A DNA stretch of 64,000 nt, from positions 744,001 through 808,000 of the forward strand of contig CAWIJK010000001.1 of assembly GCA_963836375.1 (NCBI GenBank). The letters run 5' to 3'. This DNA is from CAWIJK01 sp963836375. Its GTDB lineage: Bacteria; Actinomycetota; Acidimicrobiia; Acidimicrobiales; RAAP-2. Within the stretch, counting starts at the first letter, position 1. Every line of letters begins with the position of its first letter. The notes under the pieces are model-generated. The model was not told the DNA's origin and did not search any database. It saw only the letters and a list, made by a program, of their open reading frames with translations. Both the position numbers and the translations under genes were made by a program. This document shows, piece after piece, positions 17,454 through 27,509 of this stretch.

Positions 17454-17808
17454 AATTGAGCATCGGAATCGGCCGAGAGGGCTCGGCTAATAGGAATCGT
17501 CGAGCAGGTCAAGGGCAAGTGACCATGAGAAGAGCCGGACGCCTGATGTTCCCGGTGCATGTCCACCGGGTGCGGAATTGCCCGCGCCGGTCCCAGGTCT
17601 CACAGTGGGCGGGTGGGCCCTGGAAGAGGCTTTGGCACTGCGGGCCTCGCTAGGGCAGTGACTTACCTTCCACACCCGCCGCGGCTCCCCTCGCTAGACA
17701 CTTGCCCTAGTACAGCGCAATCAGCTTTCCTGCGGCCACCAGGAACAACGTCTTTGGTGCTTGACCCGGCTCGCCGTCGCGGAGCACTGCGCGTAACCTG
17801 CATCCGAA
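17454..17808. other. intergenic region with possible leaderless promoter for the next gene
   Basis: 355 bases between the truncated IS and the acyltransferase start. TAACCT at 17794-17799 ends nine bases before the ATG at 17809, as expected for a leaderless -10 box. TTGACC at 17761-17766 is too far from it for normal spacing. The first part, next to the IS break, is moderately AT-rich and holds no gene. Confidence 0.35.
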
Positions 17809-19839
17809 ATGAAGGCAACCATCGATGACCGTCTGCTTCCTTCGGGGAACGAAGCCGGTACAGCACCAGGGGACCGCAAGTTCCGCCCGGATGTCCAAGG
17901 TCTCCGAGCCGTGGCGATCCTTCTCGTCGTCCTGTTTCACGCGGGTGTACCTGGATTAACCGGGGGCTATGTCGGAGTTGATGTCTTTTTCGTTATTTCA
18001 GGCTTTGTGATCACAGGGGTGCTTCTGCGAGAGCGTTCTTCAACCGGGACGAACTCGCTATTGGCCTTCTACGGTAGGCGTGCTCGGCGCATTATTCCCG
18101 CGGCCACCCTCGTGATCATCGTGACCGTTCTGGCGGCTCACTGGTATCTCGATTCCCTTAGTGCCAATCAGACTGCTGCGGACGGCCAGTGGGCATCGGT
18201 GTTTCTGGCGAACTATCACTTCGCGGCGTCGGGCACCAATTACCTGGCTTCGCTTCAACCACCTTCCCCTCTGCAAAACTTCTGGTCGCTCGCGGTCGAG
18301 GAGCAATTCTACATCGTCTACCCCACCATTTTCTTGATTACGGCGACTGTTCTTACTCGCCTATCGCTCCGGTTCCGACTCGGAATCGTGCTCGGTCTCG
18401 GGGTGGTGGCTTCGTACACACTCTCGATCGTTCTGACCTCGACAAACCCCCAGAGTGCCTTCTTCTCACCGTTCACGCGGGCGTGGGAGCTCGCCTTGGG
18501 TGGTCTCGTGGCTGTTTCCAACGACCGCCTACGCCAATTGCCACAATGGATTGCTGCCGGAATTTCTTGGCTCGGCCTCTTGGGCATACTCGTGGCCGCC
18601 ACTCTCTTCACATCCGCCACTTCATATCCGGGAACGCTCGTGGCGATTCCAGTGATCAGCGCTGCCCTTGTCATCGCTGGTGGCGCAGCGCAGCCCAAGT
18701 GCGGGGCCGAGTCCTGTCTACGGATGCGACCCCTCCAATGGCTTGGCCTCATCTCGTATTCGCTCTACCTGTGGCATTGGCCGATACTCACAATCGCCGC
18801 CCAGAGTCAAGGCAAGACCAGCTTGCCCGTAGGTGAATCTCTTCTCTGGATTCTACTCGCCGTCGTTCTTGCGATCGGTACGTATCTGGTTATCGAGAAC
18901 CCGATCCGTCATTCCAAGTACCTCATTTCCAAGCGCGCTGCGAGCGTTGGGATGGGGGCCTGTCTCGTCCTCTCGGGCCTCGTGGTGAGCACAGCCGTGC
19001 ATAAGAATGTCAAGACAGCCCTATTGGGAAACGTCACTACAGCGGCCGGGAACACTCCGTGCTCGCTGCCAGCACCGGTCGACATCGCAGCGTTGAAAAC
19101 TGCATATGAGAAGACCTCGGGCCATAGGAAGCATGCCTCGACCCAAAAGCTCCGGGTGCTCGTGATCGGAGACTCAACTTCGTGCACGATGTTGCCGGGA
19201 CTTGAAGCCGTCGCACCGTCCTACGGTGTCCAGATCGGGAATGGGGCCATTATCGGATGCGGTGTTGTGAGTGGTCAGGTCGAACCGGTCTATTACGATG
19301 GGCTAAACGTCGCGGCGTTTACGAAATCGTGCCAACGGAGGGCGAACCATGTAGAAGCAACAGCCATTCGCCGCGAGAAGCCAAACGTGATCCTCTGGGG
19401 AAGCACAGAGGAGCGCGAGTCGATCATCGTCAACACCGCCAAGGGGCCGAAGATACTTCTAAACTCATCAGCTCAGTGGAAGTCCGTCATGTTGCATCGG
19501 ATGGACACGCGCGTCGAACAGCTCCTAGCCACTGGGGCCAAGGTGTTCCTTTTATTGCAGCCACCATTTGTGAACAACGGTAGGCCTACCCGACCTACCT
19601 CGAGCGATAAGGCATTTGAACAGTTGAACGGTCTGCTGCGGGATATCGCAGCAAGTCATCCAGGTCGAGTGCGCCTTATAGATCTCGCATCGCGTGTGTG
19701 TCCCTCGGGACCACCCTGCCAGTCCGTGATAGACGGGGTGTGGGTCCGTCCCGACAACGCGCATTACGGCGCAACCAGCTCGCTTTGGGTTGCGGAGTGG
19801 CTGATACCTAAGATTTTGGCCGGAGGGAATTCCAGTTGA
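17809..19839 (+). CDS. OafA/YrhL-type acyltransferase with C-terminal SGNH domain
   Basis: 676 residues from ATG 17809. Residues about 27-385 form the Acyl_transf_3 membrane domain: DVQGLRAVAILLVVLFHAG, GGYVGVDVFFVISGFVITG, FYGRRARRIIPA and NFWSLAVEEQFYIVYP. A further membrane helix near 390 leads to an extracytoplasmic SGNH-hydrolase-like domain with VLVIGDSTSC (Ser near residue 454) and a C-terminal DNAHYG that supplies Asp/His. This two-domain layout is that of O-acetylases that modify O-antigen or cell-wall sugars outside the cell. The gene is less GC-rich than its neighbours, which suggests acquisition. Confidence 0.92.
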   Translation: MKATIDDRLLPSGNEAGTAPGDRKFRPDVQGLRAVAILLVVLFHAGVPGLTGGYVGVDVFFVISGFVITGVLLRERSSTGTNSLLAFYGRRARRIIPAATLVIIVTVLAAHWYLDSLSANQTAADGQWASVFLANYHFAASGTNYLASLQPPSPLQNFWSLAVEEQFYIVYPTIFLITATVLTRLSLRFRLGIVLGLGVVASYTLSIVLTSTNPQSAFFSPFTRAWELALGGLVAVSNDRLRQLPQWIAAGISWLGLLGILVAATLFTSATSYPGTLVAIPVISAALVIAGGAAQPKCGAESCLRMRPLQWLGLISYSLYLWHWPILTIAAQSQGKTSLPVGESLLWILLAVVLAIGTYLVIENPIRHSKYLISKRAASVGMGACLVLSGLVVSTAVHKNVKTALLGNVTTAAGNTPCSLPAPVDIAALKTAYEKTSGHRKHASTQKLRVLVIGDSTSCTMLPGLEAVAPSYGVQIGNGAIIGCGVVSGQVEPVYYDGLNVAAFTKSCQRRANHVEATAIRREKPNVILWGSTEERESIIVNTAKGPKILLNSSAQWKSVMLHRMDTRVEQLLATGAKVFLLLQPPFVNNGRPTRPTSSDKAFEQLNGLLRDIAASHPGRVRLIDLASRVCPSGPPCQSVIDGVWVRPDNAHYGATSSLWVAEWLIPKILAGGNSS

Positions 19840-20097
19840 CAACTAGCCGCTCCACACCGACGTAGCCGCCATTAATGCCAACCCAGCGTGAAAGAGAATG
19901 ACCAAGAGGACCGTGATTGCCCGTAGGCCTTGCGCGTCAGGATGAACCACGGGTCGCGGAGGCCAAGACCGCCGCGCTGAGCCCGGTGTGACGGAGGATC
20001 TCACGCACCGGACGAGAACCCCGGTGAGCCTCCGTGGTTGGAACAGTTCTGTCGGCCGTTGGACCGAACAGAAGGTCGGATTTTGACGCGGTCTTCC

Positions 20098-21081
20098 TCA
20101 TCTCGCATAGCCGTCCAAGTGTGTCGAATGCCACGCCCACGCCGACTCCAGGATCTCGGTTAAGCCCAATTGGGGCCGCCAGTCGAGGAGCAAACGAGCC
20201 CGTTCGGCGTCCGCGAAAAGTGCAACGGGGTCTCCGGGACGTCGGGAGGTCAATTGGTGGGGAACCGACCTCCCCAAGATCCGTTCGGTCGCAGCAAGGA
20301 CCTCAAGGACCGACGATCCGACGCCGCGGCCCAGGTTGACTGCTGTGCTGTCGCCGCCCAGATTCAGGTAATCAAGAGCTCGAATGTGCGCGTCGGCCAG
20401 GTCGATCACGTGGACATAGTCTCGGATGGCAGACCCATCCACTGTCTGATAATCAGTTCCAAACACCTGAATGGGGCCGCTTCGGCCCAGCACAGCTTTC
20501 ATAACGAGCGGGATTAGATTGGTGGTCACGGTCCAATCCTCGCCAATCGATCCGTCCAACCAGGCGCCAGCAGCGTTGAAGTAACGCAGGCTGACTGATC
20601 TGAAGTCAACGCAACGGCCAAACCAGGACAGAACTCGTTCCGTCATTGCCTTGCTCTCTCCGTACGGGCTTTCGGGCTGAATCGATGCATCCTCGCTCAC
20701 CGGCACCGTTGCTGGTGTTCCGTATACCGCGCAGGATGAGGAGAACACGATTCGGTCAACTCCTGACTCGTGCAGGGTCACGATAAAGTTCGCGCTCTTG
20801 CCGGCGTTGTTCGTGAAATAACGACCGGGGTTAGCCATGGACTCCGCGGGGCTCTTGTACGCAGCGAAATGCAGTACGGAGTCCACCTTGTATTGCTCGA
20901 TCGCTCGTCGGACGGTGGCCCTATCGGCGATATCTCCTTTGATCAGTGGTACTCCGGCGACTGCAGAGCGGTGTCCTAGCTCGAGGGAGTCGAAGATTAC
21001 GACGTCATGGCCCTGTTCGCGAAGTAAGCGAACGGTGTGAGACCCGACGTAGCCGGCACCGCCGGTGACGAGAACAGTCAT
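20098..21081 (-). CDS. galE: UDP-glucose 4-epimerase
   Basis: 327 residues from ATG 21079-21081, with GGAGG eight bases upstream. NAD motif GGAGYVGSH at residues 7-15, then LHFAAYKSPAESM, the catalytic SSSCAVYG and YGESKAMTERVL (Tyr/Lys pair), RYFNAAGA and IRDYVHVIDLADAH. All are diagnostic of GalE, which interconverts UDP-glucose and UDP-galactose. UDP-galactose is the substrate of the mutase encoded at 22400. The gene is on the strand opposite to the GT2-glf pair. The 258 bases downstream (19840-20097) hold no recognised feature. Confidence 0.93.
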   Translation of the reverse strand: MTVLVTGGAGYVGSHTVRLLREQGHDVVIFDSLELGHRSAVAGVPLIKGDIADRATVRRAIEQYKVDSVLHFAAYKSPAESMANPGRYFTNNAGKSANFIVTLHESGVDRIVFSSSCAVYGTPATVPVSEDASIQPESPYGESKAMTERVLSWFGRCVDFRSVSLRYFNAAGAWLDGSIGEDWTVTTNLIPLVMKAVLGRSGPIQVFGTDYQTVDGSAIRDYVHVIDLADAHIRALDYLNLGGDSTAVNLGRGVGSSVLEVLAATERILGRSVPHQLTSRRPGDPVALFADAERARLLLDWRPQLGLTEILESAWAWHSTHLDGYAR

Positions 21082-21677
21082 CGTAATAACCTCCGGATTC
21101 GGGTCTACGTAAGCCGAACGGGACTGGAGAGTAATTGGTCATATTTCACCAGCGCCATCCAGGGAGTCCCGTCGGACACCACGTACGACAGGATTCCACG
21201 CCCCGGAACAACCGGGGTTTGGCGGCTCCGAGAAGTGGCAATAGTGATTCGCAGCTCGGCCACCAGTGGAGCCACCTAAGGGCACCAGTGCAAAGTGACC
21301 GGGCGGATTGCGACCAGCTGCGCCCTCGACTTCGAAAAGCTCAAGCTCGCCTCCTAACAAGAGCCGGCACGAGGAGAGCATGGGCGCCAAACGCTTCCGG
21401 GCCCACTGGCGGGCCACTCGCCGTAGCTAGGCCCGCTGGAACACGTCACCTTCCTTGAGTAGAGTATCGCTCGCAATGTCGGACAGAGCTGGGTCAATCC
21501 CGGTCGCCGGGCGGCCAACGTTGGCCCGGGTATGCTGGGTGGAGGCGGGGGAGTGCTCTCGAATACGCGATATATGAGCCCGAGCGCTGTCTGCCCAGGT
21601 TGGCGAGCAGGTCGCGAATGCTGCTCCGCCGATCCCGACAGATCGGGGGGGGACCGGATCACGTCAGAGGGCGACCG
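21082..21677. other. divergent intergenic region between galE and the GT2 gene
   Basis: About 600 bases if the GT2 gene starts at 21678. Bases 21561-21576 (gaatacgcgatatat) give a possible -10 for the plus strand without a clear -35. Short open frames in it have no recognisable product. The frame of the GT2 gene is open back to 21600. Confidence 0.35.
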
Positions 21678-22403
21678 GTGGCTGAGGAGCGACCAGAACG
21701 CAGCATCGTGATGCCCGCCTACAACGAGGCGGAATCGATCGTGGCCGTCGTTGAGGACTGCGTTGCCGCTGGCGCCGATCGCCCTGACAGTTTCGAAGTC
21801 GTCGTAGTCGACGACGGGTCCACTGACGCCACGGCAGAGCTGGTGGCCGCACTGGCTGCCGAGGACGAGCGAGTGCGTCTGGTGGTCCAGCCCCAGAATG
21901 GCCGCTACGCGGCTGCCTGCCTGGCGGGGGTCAAAGCGGCTCAGGGCAACCGGATCTTTATCATCGATTCCGACGGTCAGCACGATCCGCACGACCTTTG
22001 GAATTTCGACGCCATGATCGACAAGGGCTACGACCTGGTGCTCGGCTGGCGCCAGCAACGAAGTGAACCGGCCCTCCGCCTCGCCATGTCCAGGGTTTTG
22101 TGGCTCATGTCCTGGTGGTACCTGCGCTTCGACCTACACGACGTGAACGCAGGGATTCGAGCCTGCACCCGCGACTTCGGAGAGAAGCTCGAAGTGCGTC
22201 ATCGCATCAACTACCTGAACCCTGAGCTCTTCGTTCGGGCGCGGTTGGGAGGCTTTCGCGTTGCTGAGGCATCCACCATGCAGTTGGCCAGGCGCGGCGG
22301 TACCACCAGCCACAACTTGTCCAAGCCATGGTCGATATTCATGCAAATGCGCCGCTACCTGCTCTCCCTTTCACTCGAGTTGAAAGAGGCGAACCTCCGA
22401 TGA
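21678..22403 (+). CDS. family 2 glycosyltransferase (polyprenyl-phosphate/GtrB-like)
   Basis: 241 residues from GTG 21678 (VAEERPERSIVMPAYNE), which has AGAGGG seven bases upstream; an ATG at 21618 would add 20 basic residues. GT-A fold signatures: VMPAYNEAESI, VVVDDGSTD, and DSDGQHDP as the metal-binding DXD equivalent. The later part (NAGIRACTRDF, basic C-terminus) resembles dolichol/polyprenyl-phosphate sugar transferases. There is no C-terminal membrane segment. Its stop overlaps the glf start (ATGA), so the two are translationally coupled; a role in galactofuranose-containing glycan synthesis is inferred from that. Confidence 0.85.
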   Translation: MAEERPERSIVMPAYNEAESIVAVVEDCVAAGADRPDSFEVVVVDDGSTDATAELVAALAAEDERVRLVVQPQNGRYAAACLAGVKAAQGNRIFIIDSDGQHDPHDLWNFDAMIDKGYDLVLGWRQQRSEPALRLAMSRVLWLMSWWYLRFDLHDVNAGIRACTRDFGEKLEVRHRINYLNPELFVRARLGGFRVAEASTMQLARRGGTTSHNLSKPWSIFMQMRRYLLSLSLELKEANLR

Positions 22404-23722
22404 GCAGGCGGTCGGAGTACGACTGGCTGATAGTGGGAGCCGGCTTAACCGGCGCCACCTTAGCGGAGAACATCGCCAGGGAACTCGGTCAGCGGGTTTT
22501 CGTGGTAGATCGCCGTTCCCAAATCGGGGGAAACGTCTACGACGAGGTCGACCCTGCCACCGGAGTTCGGGTGCATCGCTACGGTCCCCACATCTTCCAC
22601 ACCTCCTCCGAGCGAGTCTGGTCCTACCTGTCTCGTTTCACCGAGTGGCTGCCCTATCGACACCGGGTCCTTGGCAAGATCGACGGTCGGTACGTGCCTA
22701 TCCCCTGCAACCTAACGACCATGCGAACCTTGTTGCCCGCTCGCCAAGCGGAACGGCTGGAGCAGGTGCTGGTGGACGAGGCGGGCTACGGCGCCCGGGT
22801 GCCAGTCTTGACGCTCCTAGAACACGACCGGCCAGAGCTTCGCGATTTCGGCCAGTGGGCATACGAGACGTTCTTCCTCCACTACACGGTCAAGCAGTGG
22901 GGGCTTCGACCCGAGGACATCGACCGCTCAGTGACGGGTCGGGTGCCGGTGGTGGTGTCGGAGGAGGATGGCTACTTCCGGGACCGTCACGAGGGTATTC
23001 CCGCCGAGGGTTACACGGCGATGGTGGCGCGCATGCTGGCCCACCCGTTGATCGACGTCGAGCTGGGTCTCGAAGCGACGGAAATCATGGAGGGGGTTCG
23101 GTGGAAGCGCATGGTGTGGACTGGGCCCATCGACAGCTTCTTCGGCATGTGCCACGGGGCACTCCCCTACCGGAGCCTCCGTTTCGAGCACCAGGTGGTC
23201 GACCATCCTCCGTTCCAACCGGTGGCCCAGGTCAACCACCCCGGTCCAGATGTCCCGTACACCCGTGGGGTCGAGCACGCTCATTTTGAGGGATTAACCC
23301 CTAGGCGGTCGGTGGTAACCCATGAACTACCCGAGGCCCATGTGCCCGGTGAGAACGAGCCCTACTACCCCGTCTTGCGTCCTGAGAGCCACGCGCTGTT
23401 CCGGCGCTACGCGGCCGACGCCTCCGAATTGGCCGGCAAGGTGTTCTTCTCTGGTCGTCTGGCCGATTTCAAGTACTACGACATGGACCAGGCGGTGAGC
23501 CACGCCCTTCACGCCTTTGCGAACGAGGTGGCAGTTCACGCCACTGCGGGGACGGCGGCGATGGACACCCTGGCTCCCGCCCGGTCCGGGCCGTCGCCCC
23601 TGGCCTTTGAGGGCTCAGGGCACCCCACCACACGGAGGGGTACCATTGGGCCGACGGCAGCGTCAGCGAGGGGGATGGGGCCTCTCTCGGCCCACCGCGC
23701 CGACGGCGCGCCGTCCCCCTAA
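22400..23722 (+). CDS. glf: UDP-galactopyranose mutase
   Basis: 440 residues from ATG 22400, overlapping the GT2 stop. The FAD-binding N-terminus YDWLIVGAGLTGATLAE is followed by DRRSQIGGNVYDE and HRYGPHIFHTSSERVW. Further family blocks are QWGLRPEDIDRSV, YPVLRPESHALF and, at the end, FSGRLADFKYYDMDQAV. The enzyme converts UDP-Galp to UDP-Galf, the donor for galactofuranose polymers, including the galactan of some actinobacterial walls. The last 60 residues after the mutase core are Pro/Gly-rich and look like an unstructured extension. galE lies just upstream on the other strand. Confidence 0.95.
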   Translation: MSRRSEYDWLIVGAGLTGATLAENIARELGQRVFVVDRRSQIGGNVYDEVDPATGVRVHRYGPHIFHTSSERVWSYLSRFTEWLPYRHRVLGKIDGRYVPIPCNLTTMRTLLPARQAERLEQVLVDEAGYGARVPVLTLLEHDRPELRDFGQWAYETFFLHYTVKQWGLRPEDIDRSVTGRVPVVVSEEDGYFRDRHEGIPAEGYTAMVARMLAHPLIDVELGLEATEIMEGVRWKRMVWTGPIDSFFGMCHGALPYRSLRFEHQVVDHPPFQPVAQVNHPGPDVPYTRGVEHAHFEGLTPRRSVVTHELPEAHVPGENEPYYPVLRPESHALFRRYAADASELAGKVFFSGRLADFKYYDMDQAVSHALHAFANEVAVHATAGTAAMDTLAPARSGPSPLAFEGSGHPTTRRGTIGPTAASARGMGPLSAHRADGAPSP

Positions 23723-23824
23723 CGTCAGGCTCGGAGCAGCATTCGCAAAAATCCTGTGCTTTCAGGGTGGGGGTATCCGCGGGACCCCCCTTCCTCGGTT
23801 GAGTGTGCTGCCCATGGAGGACGG

Positions 23825-23850
23825 GGAAGGGTTCACAGAACAACCCTTCC
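23825..23850. terminator. hairpin between convergent genes
   Basis: ggaagggtt (23825-23833) pairs with aacccttcc (23842-23850) over an 8-base loop, in the gap between glf (plus) and the membrane protein (minus). No T-run follows. A second weaker stem (gggggt...accccc) lies near 23770-23795. A bidirectional terminator role is inferred from position. Confidence 0.45.
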
Positions 23851-23959
23851 GAGACCCCGATAGGTTGCCGGGGAACCAGGTTGCGTCCCGCATCTCGATT
23901 CCGAGATTGCTGAAACGTCCCTCCATCACCTCTCCCGCGAGCCGGCCGGACCGGCACAA

Positions 23960-25606
23960 TCAGCCCGTTTCGTCCGGCATCGGGTGAACGCACTGGGGCA
24001 CGAGCGTCGGCAGGCCTTTTGAACGCCAGTACCGGTAGGGTGCCGGCTGGAAGAGACTCAGGTGGTCCTTCTGCGCCGTGCGCACGAAGGGACCGAAGGT
24101 GCGCTCGGCGGAGGACGGGCTCCACAGATGGAGACCCACCACGTAGCTCAACTCACAGGCTTGTTGATTCGGGGACAACTCGTCGAGATTGGCGACTAGT
24201 CGAGCATCTCTCTGTGCCTGGTTGCGCTGGATGGAACCGTTGACGTGCCCGAAGTTGGTGGCGATCGAGACCTGGGCGATCAGCAGTACGGCGAGCAGGC
24301 CAGCCACGCACCAGGCCATCGTCCGTTTGGTGGAGCCTCGAGCCGCCGGCTCCCACAGCAACTCGGCACGGCCGAAGGCATAGACGAAGATCCCAGTCAA
24401 GAGTAGGAGGTTGGGCAGGACGAAGCGGTTGTTGCTCACCGCCGTGCTCAGGTCGTAGCTGGATCGTCCGATCGTGGTCATGATGTCCCACAGGAACCCG
24501 AAGGTGATCATGGCCAGGGGCAACGGCATCTGCTCACCGTGACCACGTCGTCGCACGGATTGCACTGCCACATAGATGGCCGCCACCAGCAGCACAAGTC
24601 CGAGCGCCTCGTAGCGCACCACAGAGCCGTGGGAGAAGATCTCAGACCAGTAGCCTCCGGGCACCACGTTCCCCATCATGACCAACAGGAACCGGAAGGA
24701 GAGGACCGGGTGATGAACGAAGAAGCTGGCAGAACATTCTCCGGCGGGCGCAATACAGCCGCTCTGGTGGTAACCCGGTAGGTAGACGGCTGTGGTCACG
24801 ATGGCGGCTCCGACCCACGAGAGGCACTCGCAGACCGTTCTCCTGGTCCAAGGTGAAATCCAGGCGAGGCACAGCAAACCCACCGGCCACACTACGAAGC
24901 CGGGCAGCGCGGTCAACGATGCCGCCACAGCGAGGACCGCCGCCAAGACCAGCCAAGCTGTCCGATGTTTCTGCGGTAGGAGCAACGCGGCCAATGTCGC
25001 CACCACGAAGAAGACCGCGATGAGCCAGTAAATTTGCGTCCCGTCCAAGGCGTTGGCGACGTCGGCCAAACTGAACCAGATGGCGCCCACCACCAGGGTG
25101 GGTACGGGGCTCAGACCCCGCAAGTACCGAGCCATCATGAAAAGGAACAACAGATAGGCGCCGATGTAGACGAAAGCGGTAAAGAGGATCTCAGTCTTTA
25201 TGTCCCAGTGATCGATGAACGAGAAGGCAAGAATCACCAATCGGGTCGGCAACAACCTGCTTTCATTCCACTGCGCCCAGAGGAGAGAGAAGGACACGTG
25301 GCCCTTCAGGGCGCCGTTGATGAGAGGGACGTTGTACCATTCGTCCGGCGTACTGGGCACGTTGACCGAATAGTTAGCGACGTAGATCAGGTAGGCGATC
25401 GGTGGAAGGCACCCTGCCGCAATTGTCAATGCTCGGTTATGGAATCGGAAGATCGCCGACCACGACGGCGGGGATGAGGGGGCATCGGCGGTTGAGACCG
25501 CGGCGTCCCCCTCGGGTTGGCGAGCCGGAGGACTCGGCGTCTCGATCTGTGTGTCAGCCCCTCCTATCTCCACCAGTCCTCCCCGTTCCGGTGTAGCAGC
25601 ACACAT
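23960..25606 (-). CDS. multi-pass membrane protein of unknown family
   Basis: 548 residues from ATG 25604-25606. A polar N-terminus of about 50 residues precedes about 10-11 hydrophobic segments; the last 90 residues are soluble and extracytoplasmic by the alternating pattern. The first outer loop carries STPDEWYNVPLINGALKG, an acidic loop as in GT-C transferases, and a later loop has GYHQSGCIAPAGEC. I recognise no specific family. Context (glf, GT2, methyltransferases) suggests glycan assembly, for instance a polyprenyl-sugar-dependent transferase, but this is not shown by the sequence. Confidence 0.6.
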   Translation of the reverse strand: MCAATPERGGLVEIGGADTQIETPSPPARQPEGDAAVSTADAPSSPPSWSAIFRFHNRALTIAAGCLPPIAYLIYVANYSVNVPSTPDEWYNVPLINGALKGHVSFSLLWAQWNESRLLPTRLVILAFSFIDHWDIKTEILFTAFVYIGAYLLFLFMMARYLRGLSPVPTLVVGAIWFSLADVANALDGTQIYWLIAVFFVVATLAALLLPQKHRTAWLVLAAVLAVAASLTALPGFVVWPVGLLCLAWISPWTRRTVCECLSWVGAAIVTTAVYLPGYHQSGCIAPAGECSASFFVHHPVLSFRFLLVMMGNVVPGGYWSEIFSHGSVVRYEALGLVLLVAAIYVAVQSVRRRGHGEQMPLPLAMITFGFLWDIMTTIGRSSYDLSTAVSNNRFVLPNLLLLTGIFVYAFGRAELLWEPAARGSTKRTMAWCVAGLLAVLLIAQVSIATNFGHVNGSIQRNQAQRDARLVANLDELSPNQQACELSYVVGLHLWSPSSAERTFGPFVRTAQKDHLSLFQPAPYRYWRSKGLPTLVPQCVHPMPDETG

Positions 25607-25954
25607 CCTAGAACAGCAGGTATCAGGGTGGCCTCATTCGTCGGCGCACGACCCGGCCGGGGTGGATCGATCGCCCTCGCTCCCGAGATTGAATAGGCGC
25701 CGCCCAGTCGACATATGCAGACATGGTCCATCGGAACTCGCGGTGGGGCCACCCAAAGACATCCGGAGTCGGGGCCGAGTCGATCAGACTGCTGATTGAT
25801 TGCGCACCGCCAGCACGATCACAACTTACAGAGATGTGATTCAATCGAAGGACCCCAGCAGTGCCCAATACTCGGGTCAACAACGAGGTATCCTTTTGGG
25901 ACTGTTTTCCCATCTAGTGATGGGCCAGGCCGGGAACTGGGGGATACGAGGGCA
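25607..25954. other. divergent intergenic region, no gene recognised
   Basis: About 350 bases between the minus-strand membrane protein and the GT2-methyltransferase fusion. The fusion's frame is open from 25796, but that stretch encodes no domain and is less GC-rich (gcacgatcacaacttacagagatgtgattcaatcg, about 25810-25850), which is more like promoter sequence. Confidence 0.35.
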
Positions 25955-27394
25955 GTGGGCGGAAGGCAGGCGAAAGAGCGGATCGGCGTGGTGGTCGTCG
26001 CCTACAATGCCGCGTCCACATTGTCTGCGGTGCTCGACAGGCTGCCCGACGGCTTCCGGAGCCGAGTCGCCGAGGTCGTGGTGTGCGACGACGCCAGTAG
26101 CGACAGCACGTACGCCGTGGGCACCGAGTATCAGGCCGCAACCGATCTCCCCCTCACGGTCATTCGGCGGCCCCAGAACCTGGGCTACGGCGGCAACCAG
26201 AAGGCGGCCTACAAGTGGGCCATTGAGCACGGCCTCGACATCGTGGTCCTGCTCCACGGCGACGGCCAGTACGCTCCCGAGGTCATTGAGGATCTCATCA
26301 GACCCTTCGAGTCCACTCAATGTGACGCGGTCTTCGGCTCGCGAATGATGGACCCGGGACTGGCCCGGATCGGAGGTATGCCGATGTACAAGTACGTCGG
26401 CAACCGGATCTTGAGCACTTACTCGAACGCCTTGGTCGGCATGAATCTGACAGAGTGGCACAGCGGATATCGCGCTTATCGTGTCCAAGCGCTCAGAGAC
26501 ATTCCGTTCGACTTGAATTCGGACGGCTTCGATTTCGATACCGAGATCATCCTCCAGCTCCACGAAGCGAATAAGACGATCGTCGAAGTCCCAATCCCAA
26601 CTTACTACGGCGGCGAGATCTGCCACGTGAACGGCTTTGGCTACGCCAAGGACGTGTGCATCGATGTCACGCGTTATCGGATCCACAAGATGGGGTTCGG
26701 GTCCGGTGAGATGGCATTCGCCGAGCAAGGCTACGAGATGAAACTGAGCGACACTTCATCGCATCGCAAACTTCTCGACTGGCTGAGCGAGGGATCCCCG
26801 AAGCGAATTCTCGATTTGGGCTGTTCCGATGGCCGCCTTGGAGAGCTCTTTCGGCTTGAAGGTCACACGGTGATCGGCATCGACTCGGAGAAGTTGGACG
26901 GGGTCGGGGACCGGCTAGATGGGTTCGTGGAAGCGGATTTGAACTTGGGACTGCCCGACGACGTGGGTCGGGATTTCGATGTCGTTGTTGCTGCCGACGT
27001 TCTCGAGCACCTGGCCGACCCAGAGTCGATGCTCCGACAGTTGTCGGAGGTTCTGTCGCCGCGGGGGGTGGTCGTGGCCAGTGTGCCCAACATCGCCCAC
27101 TGGTATCCGCGCCTACGGATCCTGCTCGGACGGTTCGACTACGAACGGCGGGGAATTTTCGATGCTGGCCATCTCAGGTTCTTCACACGACGTAGCTTCG
27201 AGCGGATGGCGAAGCGGGCCGGGATGCGCGTCCGCCGGTCGGCAAGCACTGGTTTACCGGTGGAGATCGTAGGGCGGGGAGGCCCATCGCCGTCCAGGGT
27301 AATGAAACTCATCGCAGGCGCGGACATGCTCGGCCTCGGATTGGCCCCGAACCTCTTCTCCTACCAGCTCCTCTTCGAGCTGGAGCCCGTCTGA
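25955..27394 (+). CDS. fusion of GT2 glycosyltransferase and SAM-dependent methyltransferase
   Basis: 479 residues from GTG 25955; the reading frame is open from 25796, but the glycosyltransferase motif VVVVAYNAASTL starts soon after 25955. The N-terminal half (about 1-250) is a GT2 domain of the dolichol-phosphate-mannose-synthase type: VVCDDASSDSTY, RRPQNLGYGGNQKAA, LLHGDGQYAPE, and then HSGYRAYR and DFDTEIILQL. The C-terminal half is a class I methyltransferase with ILDLGCSDGRLGELF near residue 284 and VVVAADVLEHLADPESML. The joined product could add a sugar and methylate it or its acceptor. The linker shows no stop or frameshift. I know GT2-methyltransferase fusions only as occasional glycan-locus proteins. 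Confidence 0.85.
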   Translation: MGGRQAKERIGVVVVAYNAASTLSAVLDRLPDGFRSRVAEVVVCDDASSDSTYAVGTEYQAATDLPLTVIRRPQNLGYGGNQKAAYKWAIEHGLDIVVLLHGDGQYAPEVIEDLIRPFESTQCDAVFGSRMMDPGLARIGGMPMYKYVGNRILSTYSNALVGMNLTEWHSGYRAYRVQALRDIPFDLNSDGFDFDTEIILQLHEANKTIVEVPIPTYYGGEICHVNGFGYAKDVCIDVTRYRIHKMGFGSGEMAFAEQGYEMKLSDTSSHRKLLDWLSEGSPKRILDLGCSDGRLGELFRLEGHTVIGIDSEKLDGVGDRLDGFVEADLNLGLPDDVGRDFDVVVAADVLEHLADPESMLRQLSEVLSPRGVVVASVPNIAHWYPRLRILLGRFDYERRGIFDAGHLRFFTRRSFERMAKRAGMRVRRSASTGLPVEIVGRGGPSPSRVMKLIAGADMLGLGLAPNLFSYQLLFELEPV

Positions 27395-27509
27395 TCGTCG
27401 ACGCGATGGGTGGGAGCGCTGCTGGATTCCGGGCGGGCCGGACCTGGCCTAAGGTGCTTGCCCGGACAGAGACTTTGAGTGGTCCTCGGATGGAGAGAGC
27501 GAGATTCTG

